A DNA stretch of 6,631 nt from positions 1-6,631 of the forward strand of contig JABDLH010000121.1 in NCBI GenBank assembly GCA_013003145.1. The letters are read 5' to 3'. The translations under genes and the position numbers were made by a program. Positions 1 through 6,475 of the stretch are shown one piece after another. This DNA comes from Flavobacteriaceae bacterium. Its GTDB lineage: Bacteria > Bacteroidota > Bacteroidia > Flavobacteriales > Flavobacteriaceae. How positions within the stretch are numbered: the stretch's first letter is position 1; each line of letters begins with the position of its first letter. Below the pieces are notes generated by a model. That model saw only the letters and a program-made list of their open reading frames with translations, had not been told where the DNA came from and ran no database searches.

Positions 1-256
1 CAACAACCCCCACGGTCCTATCGCTGTAGGTTTCTCCCTATTCCCGCTGACCTCTCCCATCGTGATGATGATGCGTCTGCCGGGGGGCATAGGGGCCGGT
101 GGTGTGCCGATTTGGCAACTGCTGACCTCCCTTGTACTGCTTTTTGGTACATTTATGGGTATCGTATGGCTTGCAGCCAAGATTTACAGGGTAGGGATAC
201 TCATGTATGGTAAAAAACCATCCTACAGGGAATTAATTAAATGGCTTAAATACTGA
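1..256 (+). CDS. ABC-2 type transporter permease, C-terminal end (5' truncated by window)
   Basis: The reading frame is open from the first complete codon (base 2) to TGA at 254-256, giving 84 residues of a protein whose start lies outside the window. It shows the end of one membrane segment (residues about 6-24, ending in LTSPIVMMMRLP), a short loop, then a strong hydrophobic helix (about 38-62, from IWQLLTSLVLLFG). A basic cytoplasmic tail follows, with the pattern RVGILMYGKKPSYRELIKW. This ending is typical of NatB/YhaP-like (COG1668) ABC-2 permeases of Bacteroidota, which form the membrane part of an exporter. The substrate cannot be told, and the ATPase partner is not in view, presumably upstream. 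An ATG lies at 62, but the same frame continues upstream with family-like sequence, so that ATG is internal. The stop shares one base with the next start (TGATG), which suggests translational coupling to the channel gene. Family assignment rests on recall of the C-terminal pattern only. Confidence 0.8.
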   Translation, partial: NNPHGPIAVGFSLFPLTSPIVMMMRLPGGIGAGGVPIWQLLTSLVLLFGTFMGIVWLAAKIYRVGILMYGKKPSYRELIKWLKY

Positions 257-1197
257 TGTTGCAACAGGATTCAGGAAAATCTAAAGTGGAAGAGATCCTC
301 AAGGAGGACGTTTGGCAAACGATCAAAGAATTTCTCAACCTGGGATTGCACCTGGGAGAAGGGGAAGGCTCTATACATATAACGATTGGGTTGTTATTGT
401 TGCTCACACTGGCGTTTATCGTTACTTCTTTCCTGTTAAAATGGTTGAGAAAGATCCTTACAAGGAAGATGGAAGGGGACGATAAATTAAAGTTTATCAG
501 TGTCTTTAAATTTATTAAATACATCGTCTACCTGGGGGTTATCGTGGCCACTATGAGTTCTGCCGGGATCAACATCACCCTACTGCTTACGGCATCTGCC
601 GCGCTTTTTGTGGGATTAGGCCTGGCGTTGCAGGAACTCTTCCAGGATATCATAGCAGGAATTTTCATCATTTCAGACAAATCACTGCATGTGGGCGATA
701 TTGTTGAGGTAGAAGGCAAGGTTGGAAAAGTCTTCGAAATTAAACTGCGATCTACCAGGGCCTTAACACGGGATGACAAGGTGCTTATTATCCCCAACCA
801 CAAGTTCCTGAGCGACATTATCTATAATTATACCCAGAACCATAAGACCACCCGGGAATCCGTCTCTGTTGGGGTTGCCTATGGCAGTGATGTGCAGTTG
901 GTCACCGAGCTTTTGCTAGACTCCGTAGCCGAACTGAAAGGCGTTCTCAAAAACCCCAAACCCTTCGTGCTGTTTAATGATTTCGGAGATTCGGCACTGC
1001 TGTTCTCTATAAATTATTTTACCTCAGATAGTTTTACTGCCCCACGGGTTAAAAGCCAGATCCGCTACGAGATAGACGCTAAATTCCGGGAAAACAAGGT
1101 CAGTATTCCATTCCCGCAACGCGATGTGCATATTATTCAGCAACAGCCTTTTCGCCACAGTAGCGTAGGAAAGAATGAAGAAGGGGAGGGCTCTTGA
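256..1197 (+). CDS. MscS-family mechanosensitive ion channel
   Basis: This 313-residue protein is close in length to E. coli MscS (286). MscS channels open under membrane tension and release ions and solutes during osmotic downshock; they sit in the inner membrane. After a soluble N-terminus come three hydrophobic segments: about 40-62, 82-102, and the Gly/Ala-rich pore helix at about 106-138 (TASAALFVGLGLALQELFQD). The beta domain follows at about 139-195 (GDIVEVEGKVGKV, then the IIPNHKFLSD pattern), then the mixed alpha/beta C-terminal domain ending in the conserved IPFPQRDVHI at 284-293. The last 20 residues are a polar Gly/Glu-rich tail. All expected domains are present and there is no sign of damage. 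The start overlaps the permease stop by one base, and the 3' end abuts the next gene, so it sits inside an operon. Family call is very secure; conducting properties are not predictable from sequence. Confidence 0.93.
   Translation: MLQQDSGKSKVEEILKEDVWQTIKEFLNLGLHLGEGEGSIHITIGLLLLLTLAFIVTSFLLKWLRKILTRKMEGDDKLKFISVFKFIKYIVYLGVIVATMSSAGINITLLLTASAALFVGLGLALQELFQDIIAGIFIISDKSLHVGDIVEVEGKVGKVFEIKLRSTRALTRDDKVLIIPNHKFLSDIIYNYTQNHKTTRESVSVGVAYGSDVQLVTELLLDSVAELKGVLKNPKPFVLFNDFGDSALLFSINYFTSDSFTAPRVKSQIRYEIDAKFRENKVSIPFPQRDVHIIQQQPFRHSSVGKNEEGEGS
1185..1189 (+). promoter_or_regulatory. GGAGG ribosome binding site candidate deciding the barrel-protein start
   Basis: GGAGG lies inside a purine-rich run (1178-1190) and ends 9 bases before ATG 1199. 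A strong Shine-Dalgarno match is unusual in Bacteroidota, where most starts lack one, so it may be chance: the bases also code for the Gly/Glu-rich tail of the channel protein. It supports ATG 1199 over ATG 1175, which has no such motif upstream. Confidence 0.4.
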
Positions 1198-1198
1198 T

Positions 1199-2074
1199 AT
1201 GAACTGGACCTACTTCAGACTTTTTTGTTTATTCGCGATGATCTACACTGCAAGTTGGTCTCAGAGTACAGACCTGTTCCGGGCAGAATACACTATTTTG
1301 CCTAAAGATGATTCGGATATTCGGGTAGCCAGGTATCGCTTCCTGGTCAATGTGCCCTTTAAAGTCAACGAGGACCAATACCTGGTAACAGGGGCCGAAT
1401 ATAACCAGATCGCCGTAGGAAGTGAACGGGAGTTACCATTTGATGAACGGCAGATAGAAAAATTACATGTGCTCGATCTCAACCTGGGGTATATCTTCAA
1501 ATGGAATGAAGACTGGCGTTTTGTCGCTATCCTCAGTCCCCGCCTGGCTTCTAACCTTGTGGGTGGAATACAGGGAAGGGACCTGAAGATGAATGCTTCG
1601 GCGGTTTTCTGGAAAGAGATGAAAGATGCCGAGAAACCTTACAGGCTTGTCCTGGGGCTAAGCTATAACGCGACCACCGGGCTTCCCTTTCCATTACCCC
1701 TGGTGAGTTACTACAAACGCTTTCACCCGGAATGGTCATATACCCTGGGAATACCGAAAAGTCAGTTTAAATACCATGTGGATAAACGCCATACTTTGGA
1801 AACGGCACTGTTTTTGGATGGCTATTTTGTGAACATACAGGATGACCTTATTTTTGACGATTCCTCAAGGGCTGCATCTATTTCGCTCTCAGCCCTGGTA
1901 GCGGCATTGGGTTACCAGTATAATATCGATAAGAATTTATCCCTTTTCGCCTTAGCGGGATACACAGTAACACAAGATGGCGTGCTCAGGGACGACAGGA
2001 GAAAGAACGTGTACGTGCTCAATGACCGGGGAAATATTTATTTTAGAACCGGATTTAAGGTCTCACTATTTTAA
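1199..2074 (+). CDS. DUF6268-like outer-membrane beta-barrel protein of unknown function
   Basis: This is a 291-residue protein with an N-terminal signal peptide: a hydrophobic core at about 8-19 and likely cleavage near SWSQS (about 20-23). The mature part has the alternating polar/hydrophobic strand pattern of an outer-membrane barrel, with many aromatic residues and repeated short strands, and the C-terminus ends in a strand finishing with Phe (GFKVSLF), a common barrel-assembly signal. It resembles the DUF6268 family of Bacteroidota as I remember it; no substrate or enzymatic motif is visible. Start choice: an in-frame ATG at 1175 would add eight residues (MKKGRALD) and overlap the channel gene by 23 bases. 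I prefer ATG 1199 because it lies 1 base past the channel stop and 9 bases after a GGAGG at 1185-1189. The upstream start would also give an acceptable positively charged signal-peptide n-region, so it is not excluded. Lying between a channel and a regulator, it probably belongs to an envelope-related operon. Confidence 0.75.
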   Translation: MNWTYFRLFCLFAMIYTASWSQSTDLFRAEYTILPKDDSDIRVARYRFLVNVPFKVNEDQYLVTGAEYNQIAVGSERELPFDERQIEKLHVLDLNLGYIFKWNEDWRFVAILSPRLASNLVGGIQGRDLKMNASAVFWKEMKDAEKPYRLVLGLSYNATTGLPFPLPLVSYYKRFHPEWSYTLGIPKSQFKYHVDKRHTLETALFLDGYFVNIQDDLIFDDSSRAASISLSALVAALGYQYNIDKNLSLFALAGYTVTQDGVLRDDRRKNVYVLNDRGNIYFRTGFKVSLF

Positions 2075-2086
2075 AAAAAAATTGCA

Positions 2087-3250
2087 ATGTCAAAAATACT
2101 TGTTATAGAAGACGAATCCGCTATCAGGAGGGTTCTGGTTAAAATATTATCAGAAGAGAACCAGGCCTACCAGGTAGAAGAAGCCGAGCACGGTACTGGG
2201 GGCTTGGATCTCATCAAGAAGAATGATTACGACCTCGTTCTTTGCGACATCAAAATGCCGCGGATGGATGGGGTAGAAGTACTGCAGGAAGCGCGTAAAA
2301 TAAAGCCCGAAATTCCTTTTATAATGATCTCCGGGCATGGAGACCTGGATACTGCCGTGAACACCATGCGCCTGGGAGCTTTTGACTATATCTCCAAACC
2401 ACCGGATCTGAACAGGCTGCTGACCACGGTGCGCAATGCCCTGGATCGTAAGGAACTGGTCGTTGAAAACAAGATCCTGAAGAAGAAGGTGAGTAAGAAT
2501 TACGAGATGGTTGGTAAGAGCAAGGAGATAGATACCATCAAAGAGATTATTGACAAAGTGGCACCAACAGATGCCAGGGTACTCATTACCGGGGAGAATG
2601 GTACGGGGAAAGAACTCGTCGCCCACTGGATCCACCAAAAGAGCGAACGCAGTGATGCAGCCTTTATCGAGGTCAACTGCGCGGCCATTCCATCTGAGCT
2701 GATAGAAAGTGAACTTTTTGGCCATGTCAAGGGAGCTTTTACCTCGGCCGTAAAGGACCGTGCTGGAAAATTTGAAACGGCGAACAAAGGAACCATCTTC
2801 CTGGACGAAGTAGGAGACATGAGCCTTTCTGCCCAGGCAAAAGTACTACGTGCCCTACAGGAAAATAAGATTTCCCGGGTGGGATCGGATAAGGATATTA
2901 AAGTTGATGTCCGGGTTGTAGCGGCCACCAATAAGGACCTTCAGAAGGAGATCGCCGAGGGTAAATTCAGGGAAGACCTGTACCACAGGCTGGCTGTTAT
3001 CCTGGTCAAGGTCCCCGCTTTAAATGACCGGAGAGAGGATATCCCTTTATTGATCGAACATTTCTCGGCCAAGATCGCGGAGGAGCACGGAAGTAGTCCT
3101 AAGAAATTCAGCGCAAAGGCAATAGATCTTCTCAAGGGTTACAACTGGACCGGGAATATACGGGAACTCCGCAACGTGGTGGAGCGCCTCATCATCCTGG
3201 GTGGAGATGCTATTTCTGAAGAAGACGTTAAGCTCTTCGCCAGTAAATAA
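2087..3250 (+). CDS. NtrC-family response regulator, receiver plus sigma-54 AAA+ domain, no DNA-binding domain
   Basis: The 387-residue protein has a receiver domain at about 1-120, with acidic pocket E8/D9, predicted phospho-acceptor D54 (VLCDIKMP), S82 and K104 (ISKPP). A linker helix leads to a sigma-54 activator AAA+ domain at about 140-375. Visible motifs are Walker A GENGTGKE (169-176), the sigma-54 contact loop as GAFTSA (216-221), Walker B TIFLDE (236-241), sensor I VVAATNKDL (278-285), the arginine-finger region REDLYHRL (295-302) and sensor II WTGNIRELRN (354-363). The protein ends at VKLFASK, directly after the AAA+ domain. NtrC-type proteins usually run about 440-480 residues and end in a Fis-type helix-turn-helix; none is present, and the stop lies 20 bases from a convergent gene, so no lost 3' part is hidden downstream. 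By family knowledge it would remodel RNA polymerase carrying RpoN after phosphorylation by a histidine kinase, which is not in the window. The gene follows the barrel gene by 12 bases, probably in the same transcript. Confidence 0.92.
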   Translation: MSKILVIEDESAIRRVLVKILSEENQAYQVEEAEHGTGGLDLIKKNDYDLVLCDIKMPRMDGVEVLQEARKIKPEIPFIMISGHGDLDTAVNTMRLGAFDYISKPPDLNRLLTTVRNALDRKELVVENKILKKKVSKNYEMVGKSKEIDTIKEIIDKVAPTDARVLITGENGTGKELVAHWIHQKSERSDAAFIEVNCAAIPSELIESELFGHVKGAFTSAVKDRAGKFETANKGTIFLDEVGDMSLSAQAKVLRALQENKISRVGSDKDIKVDVRVVAATNKDLQKEIAEGKFREDLYHRLAVILVKVPALNDRREDIPLLIEHFSAKIAEEHGSSPKKFSAKAIDLLKGYNWTGNIRELRNVVERLIILGGDAISEEDVKLFASK

Positions 3251-3277
3251 TCCTATAACATCATTGGGGATTATTTA
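3244..3277. terminator. Inverted repeat between convergent genes, possible weak bidirectional terminator
   Basis: TAAATAATCC at 3244-3253 is perfectly repeated in inverse orientation as GGATTATTTA at 3268-3277, with a 14-base loop. The arms contain the stop codons of both converging genes (TAA 3248-3250 on + and TAA 3273-3271 on -). The position fits a shared terminator. The stem has only two GC pairs and neither strand shows a clear T-run after it, so the hairpin would be weak. Confidence 0.35.
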
Positions 3278-3954
3278 GCACAATCCAGTAAACGGGTCAT
3301 AGCACGAGACGTAATCAGTTGGGTGCGGTAATGGTAGTATTGCTGCGCTTCAGACAGATCTTTCCGCAGCAGTTGCTGTTCTGAGAACTTATAGATCTTT
3401 TCAGCGAAATCAAAGGCTTCTTCGCAGTTAACCGTTTCCACTACCAAATCCAGTGATTCCTTATATCCCTGCAGGGAGCGGTCAATGCGCTCCTGCATGG
3501 CAACGGTATCTTTGATAGCGGGATCATTGATGATTTCCCCGGCATCCATCTGCAGCAACTCGTCTGCATATGGGCTGATATGGAACAATTCGTGCTGCTT
3601 GATCGCCTCTTTGGTTTCCAATGTGAGTTCCAGGGATTTATACAATAGGATTTTACCGCCCCGCATACTTCCGGCTTTTGCAGCTCTTTTAAGAAGCTCC
3701 AGGCTTTCCATAAGAATATCCCCGGCCTTTTTGCAGCCACAGGAGTCCATCTGTTTCCTGGAGTTTTCTACCGCGTTGATGGCTTTGTAGGCATGGTAGC
3801 GCGACATTTTGAGCTCCGTGGCAGCGATGGCTTTTTCGGTTTGTGATTGTATGTAGGAAATATTGGATCCGGCGTAGGCACAGTCTTCCTTTTTTCCAAA
3901 GGAAGACAGGATGATCCAAAGACAGAGCAATAGTAGGTGAAAGCCTGTTTTCAT
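3271..3954 (-). CDS. Secreted helical protein of unknown function, cysteine-containing
   Basis: The 227-residue protein starts at MKTGFHLLLL with a clear signal peptide (hydrophobic residues 5-19, likely cleavage after SSFG at about 20). An upstream in-frame ATG at 4021-4023 would add 23 residues (MRRHSPSPLS and on) in front of the signal peptide, which is unlikely, so I chose 3954. No lipobox is evident. The mature protein looks almost entirely alpha-helical, rich in Glu, Lys, Ala and Leu, with repeated helix pairs such as KAIAATELKMSRYHAYKAIN (41-60). It has five mature cysteines: C25, a CGC pair (C72, C74), C177 and C225, which could form disulfides in the periplasm. I recall similar hypothetical proteins in other Flavobacteriaceae, beginning with the same CAYAGSNISYIQSQTEKA region (25-42), but no function for them. 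It is a monocistronic - strand gene that converges on the regulator and diverges from the polyphosphate kinase gene. Confidence 0.82.
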   Translation of the reverse strand: MKTGFHLLLLCLWIILSSFGKKEDCAYAGSNISYIQSQTEKAIAATELKMSRYHAYKAINAVENSRKQMDSCGCKKAGDILMESLELLKRAAKAGSMRGGKILLYKSLELTLETKEAIKQHELFHISPYADELLQMDAGEIINDPAIKDTVAMQERIDRSLQGYKESLDLVVETVNCEEAFDFAEKIYKFSEQQLLRKDLSEAQQYYHYRTQLITSRAMTRLLDCAK

Positions 3955-4145
3955 GGCGTAAGTATTTGAATATGTAGGATTTGGGAAGATTAAAGATAGC
4001 GGTGATGGGCTGTGCCGCCTCAATTAATCGTCGAAAAGATCGATTGTTGGGTTAAACTAGTCATATGGAACTGCTTATAAGCCACATAAAAGGAATTTTG
4101 AACCTTAGGAACAGCTCCGACCCGAAAAAATGTTATTTTCCATGC
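3955..4145. other. Divergent intergenic region
   Basis: These 191 bases separate the start of the - strand secreted protein gene from the start of the polyphosphate kinase gene and should hold promoters for both. On the + strand I find no good TAnnTTTG box; TAGGATTTG at 3975-3983 is close but has one extra spacer base and lies far from the kinase start. No RNA gene, repeat or conserved short ORF is visible. Confidence 0.5.
3991..4023 (-). promoter_or_regulatory. Candidate Bacteroidota-type promoter for the secreted protein gene
   Basis: Read on the - strand, TATCTTTA (3998-3991) matches seven of eight positions of the -7 consensus TAnnTTTG. A TTG (4023-4021) lies 22 bases upstream, within the loose spacing reported for TTG / TAnnTTTG promoters. 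The box ends 36 bases before the chosen start codon, which would give a short leader and also argues against the upstream ATG at 4023. The last consensus base is wrong, so this is a weak call. Confidence 0.3.
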
Positions 4146-5024
4146 ATGAAATCGATAGAACCGGAAAAATATCGCGCTGATTCCAGCCTGGAGCTGGCAA
4201 AATCTCCTACTTTGGAAGATTTTGGGCTCAGCAAAAAAGAATTAAAACAAGAACTGCAGTCCACTCGTAAAGAACTGGGAGATTTCCAGAATACCATGTA
4301 CGCCCATGGGAAATACTCCGTATTGATCTGCCTGCAGGGCATGGATACCTCTGGGAAGGACAGCCTGATCCGAGAGGTGTTCAAGGACTTTAATGCCAGG
4401 GGAGTGGTGGTGCACAGTTTTAAGGTGCCCACAGAACTGGAGCGAGATCACGATTATCTATGGAGACATTACATCGCCCTTCCTGCTCGTGGAAAATTTG
4501 GAGTTTTTAACCGTACCCATTACGAGAATGTGCTGGTGACCCGGGTTCACCCGGAATACATCCTGGGGGAAAATTTGCCCGGGATAGAAAATGTAGCGGA
4601 TATCGATGATGCCTTCTGGGACCGGCGGTTTGACCAGATAAACGACTTTGAAAGGCATCTGGCCCAGAACGGTACCATTGTATATAAATTTTTCCTGCAC
4701 CTCTCCAAGGAAGAACAGCGACAGCGTTTGCTCAGGCGATTACGGCTCAGGGCTAAGAACTGGAAATTTTCACCGGGAGACCTGGAAGAACGAAAATTAT
4801 GGGACCTGTATATGGAGTATTACCAGGACGCCATCAGGCGAACAACTAAGGATCATGCCCCCTGGTTCGTCATCCCTGCGGATAACAAGAATGCGGCCCG
4901 GGTAATAGTAGCTAATATCCTCTGGGAATCGTTAAAAAAATATAAAGATATAGAGGAACCCGAACTCGATGAGAAAATAAGGGCTAATATTGCTGATTAC
5001 AAACGGCAACTGGAAAACGAATAA
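4146..5024 (+). CDS. PPK2-family polyphosphate kinase (polyphosphate:nucleotide phosphotransferase)
   Basis: PPK2 enzymes move phosphate between polyphosphate and nucleotides in the cytoplasm. This is a 292-residue single-domain protein, the usual size. It shows Walker A GMDTSGKDS (65-73, K71), the Walker B region GVFNRTHYENVLVTRVHPE (119-137), the lid segment ending KNWKFSPGDLEERKLW (204-219), and the C-terminal HAPWFVIPADNK (237-248) that is strongly conserved in the family. The FNR-x-H-Y-E form and the KNWKFS lid resemble the class III group that can act on AMP and ADP, but the class is inferred from memory of motifs. Start choice: an in-frame ATG at 4065 would add 27 residues, including a Cys-containing stretch (KKCYFPC) not expected in the family; MKSIEPEKYR at 4146 is the typical N-terminus. 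The stop is 2 bases before the peptidase start, suggesting co-transcription, though the two proteins act in different compartments. Confidence 0.92.
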   Translation: MKSIEPEKYRADSSLELAKSPTLEDFGLSKKELKQELQSTRKELGDFQNTMYAHGKYSVLICLQGMDTSGKDSLIREVFKDFNARGVVVHSFKVPTELERDHDYLWRHYIALPARGKFGVFNRTHYENVLVTRVHPEYILGENLPGIENVADIDDAFWDRRFDQINDFERHLAQNGTIVYKFFLHLSKEEQRQRLLRRLRLRAKNWKFSPGDLEERKLWDLYMEYYQDAIRRTTKDHAPWFVIPADNKNAARVIVANILWESLKKYKDIEEPELDEKIRANIADYKRQLENE

Positions 5025-5026
5025 GA

Positions 5027-6421
5027 ATGAAAAAACTACTTGTGTTGCTGCTCCTGGCAACATTTACCCAAGCACAGACCAAAGACGAACAACAGATAAA
5101 ATCCCTTTACGATACGGCCCTGACAGAAGGGAAGGCCTATGACTGGCTCAACCATTTATCCAACCAGATCGGCGGGCGATTGTCCGGTTCAGTACAGGCC
5201 GAGCAGGCAGTGAAATATACCCGCGAAGAACTGGAACAATTTGGCCTTGATCGGGTGTGGCTGCAGCCGGTAATGGTTCCAAAATGGGTGCGGGGTACTC
5301 CGGAGTATGCCTTTATAGAAACTAAACCGGGACTGACCAATAACGTACCGGTATGCGCATTGGGTGGATCAGTTGCTACTCCTTTGGGAGGAGTTAAGGC
5401 AGAAGTTGTTGAAGTAAAAGGGATAGAGGAACTGGAACAACTGGGTCGGGAAAAAATAGAAGGGAAGATCGTATTCTTTAACAGGCCCATGGAGGCTACC
5501 CAGATCAATACTTTTAAGGCTTATGGCGGGTGCGTAGACCAGCGCTACAGCGGGGCAGAGGAAGCGGCTAAATACGGTGCTGTGGCCGTATTGGTGCGTT
5601 CGATGAACCTTAGGTTGGACGATTATCCCCATACCGGTTCCATGAGCTATGGCGAACTCCCGGTATCAGAAAGGATCCCGGCAGCTGCTATCAGTACCAA
5701 TGGAGCCGAATTCCTGAGTACCACCCTGCAATTACAGCCCGATATCAAGTTTTACCTGAAACAGAATTGCAAACAACTGGAAGATGTACAGTCGTATAAC
5801 GTGATCGGGGAGATCCGTGGGAGCGAAGAGCCGGAAAAGATCATGCTTGTCGGCGGACACCTGGATTCCTGGGATCTCGGTGACGGCGCCCATGATGACG
5901 GGGCCGGCTGCGTTCAGAGTATGGAGGTCCTTCGTTTGTTCAAAGCAACCGGTTACAAGCCCAAGAAAACATTGAGAGTAGTGCTGTTCATGAATGAGGA
6001 GAACGGTTTAAGGGGAGGTACAGAATATGCCGCCGTGGCGGCAAAGAAGAATGAAAAACATGTCTTTGCCCTGGAAAGTGATGCAGGCGGTTTTAGCCCC
6101 CGTGGTTTTAACTTTGACGCTCCTGATAGCTTTATGAAGACCGTGGAGAGCTGGAAGCCGTTATTTGAGCCTTACCTTGTGCACCAGTTTGTCAGTGGAG
6201 GTGGCGGAGCAGACATAGGCCCGCTAAGAGGAGATGGAGTTATCCTGGCCGGGTTAATACCGGACTCCCAGCGCTATTTTGATCATCATCATGCTGAGAA
6301 TGATACATTTGAACATGTTAATAGAAGAGAACTGGAACTCGGAGCGGCCGCTATGGCCAGCCTGGTTTATCTCTTTGATAATTACGGAAACCAGGATACA
6401 GGAACCGATAACGGCAAGTAA
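5027..6421 (+). CDS. Secreted M28-family zinc peptidase with PA domain (carboxypeptidase Q-like)
   Basis: The 464-residue protein begins with a signal peptide (MKKLLVLLLLATFTQA, cleavage near residue 16), so it acts in the periplasm or outside. The N-terminal part carries the IGGRLSGS motif (48-55) seen in this subgroup, a protease-associated (PA) insertion lies at about 125-240, and the catalytic M28 domain resumes at about 255-450. By alignment in the head to human carboxypeptidase Q, all di-zinc residues are present: H278 (GGHLDSWD), D290 (bridging, AHDDGAG), catalytic base E324 and ligand E325 (MNEENG), D352 (ESDAGG) and H422 (HHHAENDT). The conserved SGGGGADIGPL (390-400) is also there. 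It should remove amino acids from peptides or split dipeptides; the exact specificity is open. The C-terminal tail (about 454-464, NQDTGTDNGK) is polar, and there is no type IX sorting domain. It lies 2 bases after the kinase gene and is followed by a hairpin. Confidence 0.92.
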   Translation: MKKLLVLLLLATFTQAQTKDEQQIKSLYDTALTEGKAYDWLNHLSNQIGGRLSGSVQAEQAVKYTREELEQFGLDRVWLQPVMVPKWVRGTPEYAFIETKPGLTNNVPVCALGGSVATPLGGVKAEVVEVKGIEELEQLGREKIEGKIVFFNRPMEATQINTFKAYGGCVDQRYSGAEEAAKYGAVAVLVRSMNLRLDDYPHTGSMSYGELPVSERIPAAAISTNGAEFLSTTLQLQPDIKFYLKQNCKQLEDVQSYNVIGEIRGSEEPEKIMLVGGHLDSWDLGDGAHDDGAGCVQSMEVLRLFKATGYKPKKTLRVVLFMNEENGLRGGTEYAAVAAKKNEKHVFALESDAGGFSPRGFNFDAPDSFMKTVESWKPLFEPYLVHQFVSGGGGADIGPLRGDGVILAGLIPDSQRYFDHHHAENDTFEHVNRRELELGAAAMASLVYLFDNYGNQDTGTDNGK

Positions 6422-6440
6422 GCCTCCGTTAAAACGGGCT
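6421..6440 (+). terminator. Hairpin after the peptidase gene, candidate terminator
   Basis: CCGT (6426-6429) pairs with ACGG (6434-6437) around a TAAA loop, and the outer AGC (6421-6423) pairs with GCT (6438-6440) with a two-base bulge. The hairpin begins at the last base of the peptidase stop codon. The following bases (AATTGATTATCTTTG) are AT-rich but lack a true T-run, so termination is plausible rather than certain. Confidence 0.45.
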
Positions 6441-6447
6441 AATTGAT

Positions 6448-6455
6448 TATCTTTG
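6448..6455 (+). promoter_or_regulatory. TAnnTTTG (-7) promoter box for the isomerase gene
   Basis: TATCTTTG matches the Bacteroidota -7 consensus TAnnTTTG at every fixed position and lies 20 bases before ATG 6476, giving a short A-rich leader. No clean -33 TTG is found at the expected distance; the nearest, GTTA at 6428-6431, falls in the terminator hairpin. The box implies that the isomerase gene has its own start of transcription. Confidence 0.65.
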
Positions 6456-6475
6456 CGCCTTAAAAAATATACATC

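Noticed and set aside
62..256. Separate small membrane protein starting MMMMRLPGG
   Set aside because: The same frame is open upstream to the window edge with permease-like sequence, so this is the tail of a larger protein.
2059..2086. Possible sigma-54 promoter (GG ... TTGC) before the regulator
   Set aside because: The distance between GG (2059-2060) and GC (2084-2085) is far greater than the 10 bases required. I found no TGGC-N7-TTGC-like site in the other intergenic regions either.
2150..2725. 191-codon open frame on the - strand, antisense to the regulator
   Set aside because: It lies wholly inside the well-conserved receiver and AAA+ coding sequence. Its translation has no recognisable domain or signal, and the regulator accounts for the sequence. 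Long antisense frames are common in such codon usage.
3955..4023. Upstream start for the - strand secreted protein
   Set aside because: It would place 23 polar, proline-containing residues before a clean signal peptide and would overlap the candidate promoter box.
4065..4145. Upstream start for the polyphosphate kinase, adding 27 residues
   Set aside because: The extension (MELLISHIKG and on) does not look like PPK2 N-terminal sequence and lies in the intergenic promoter region. MKSIEPEKYR at 4146 is the family-like start.
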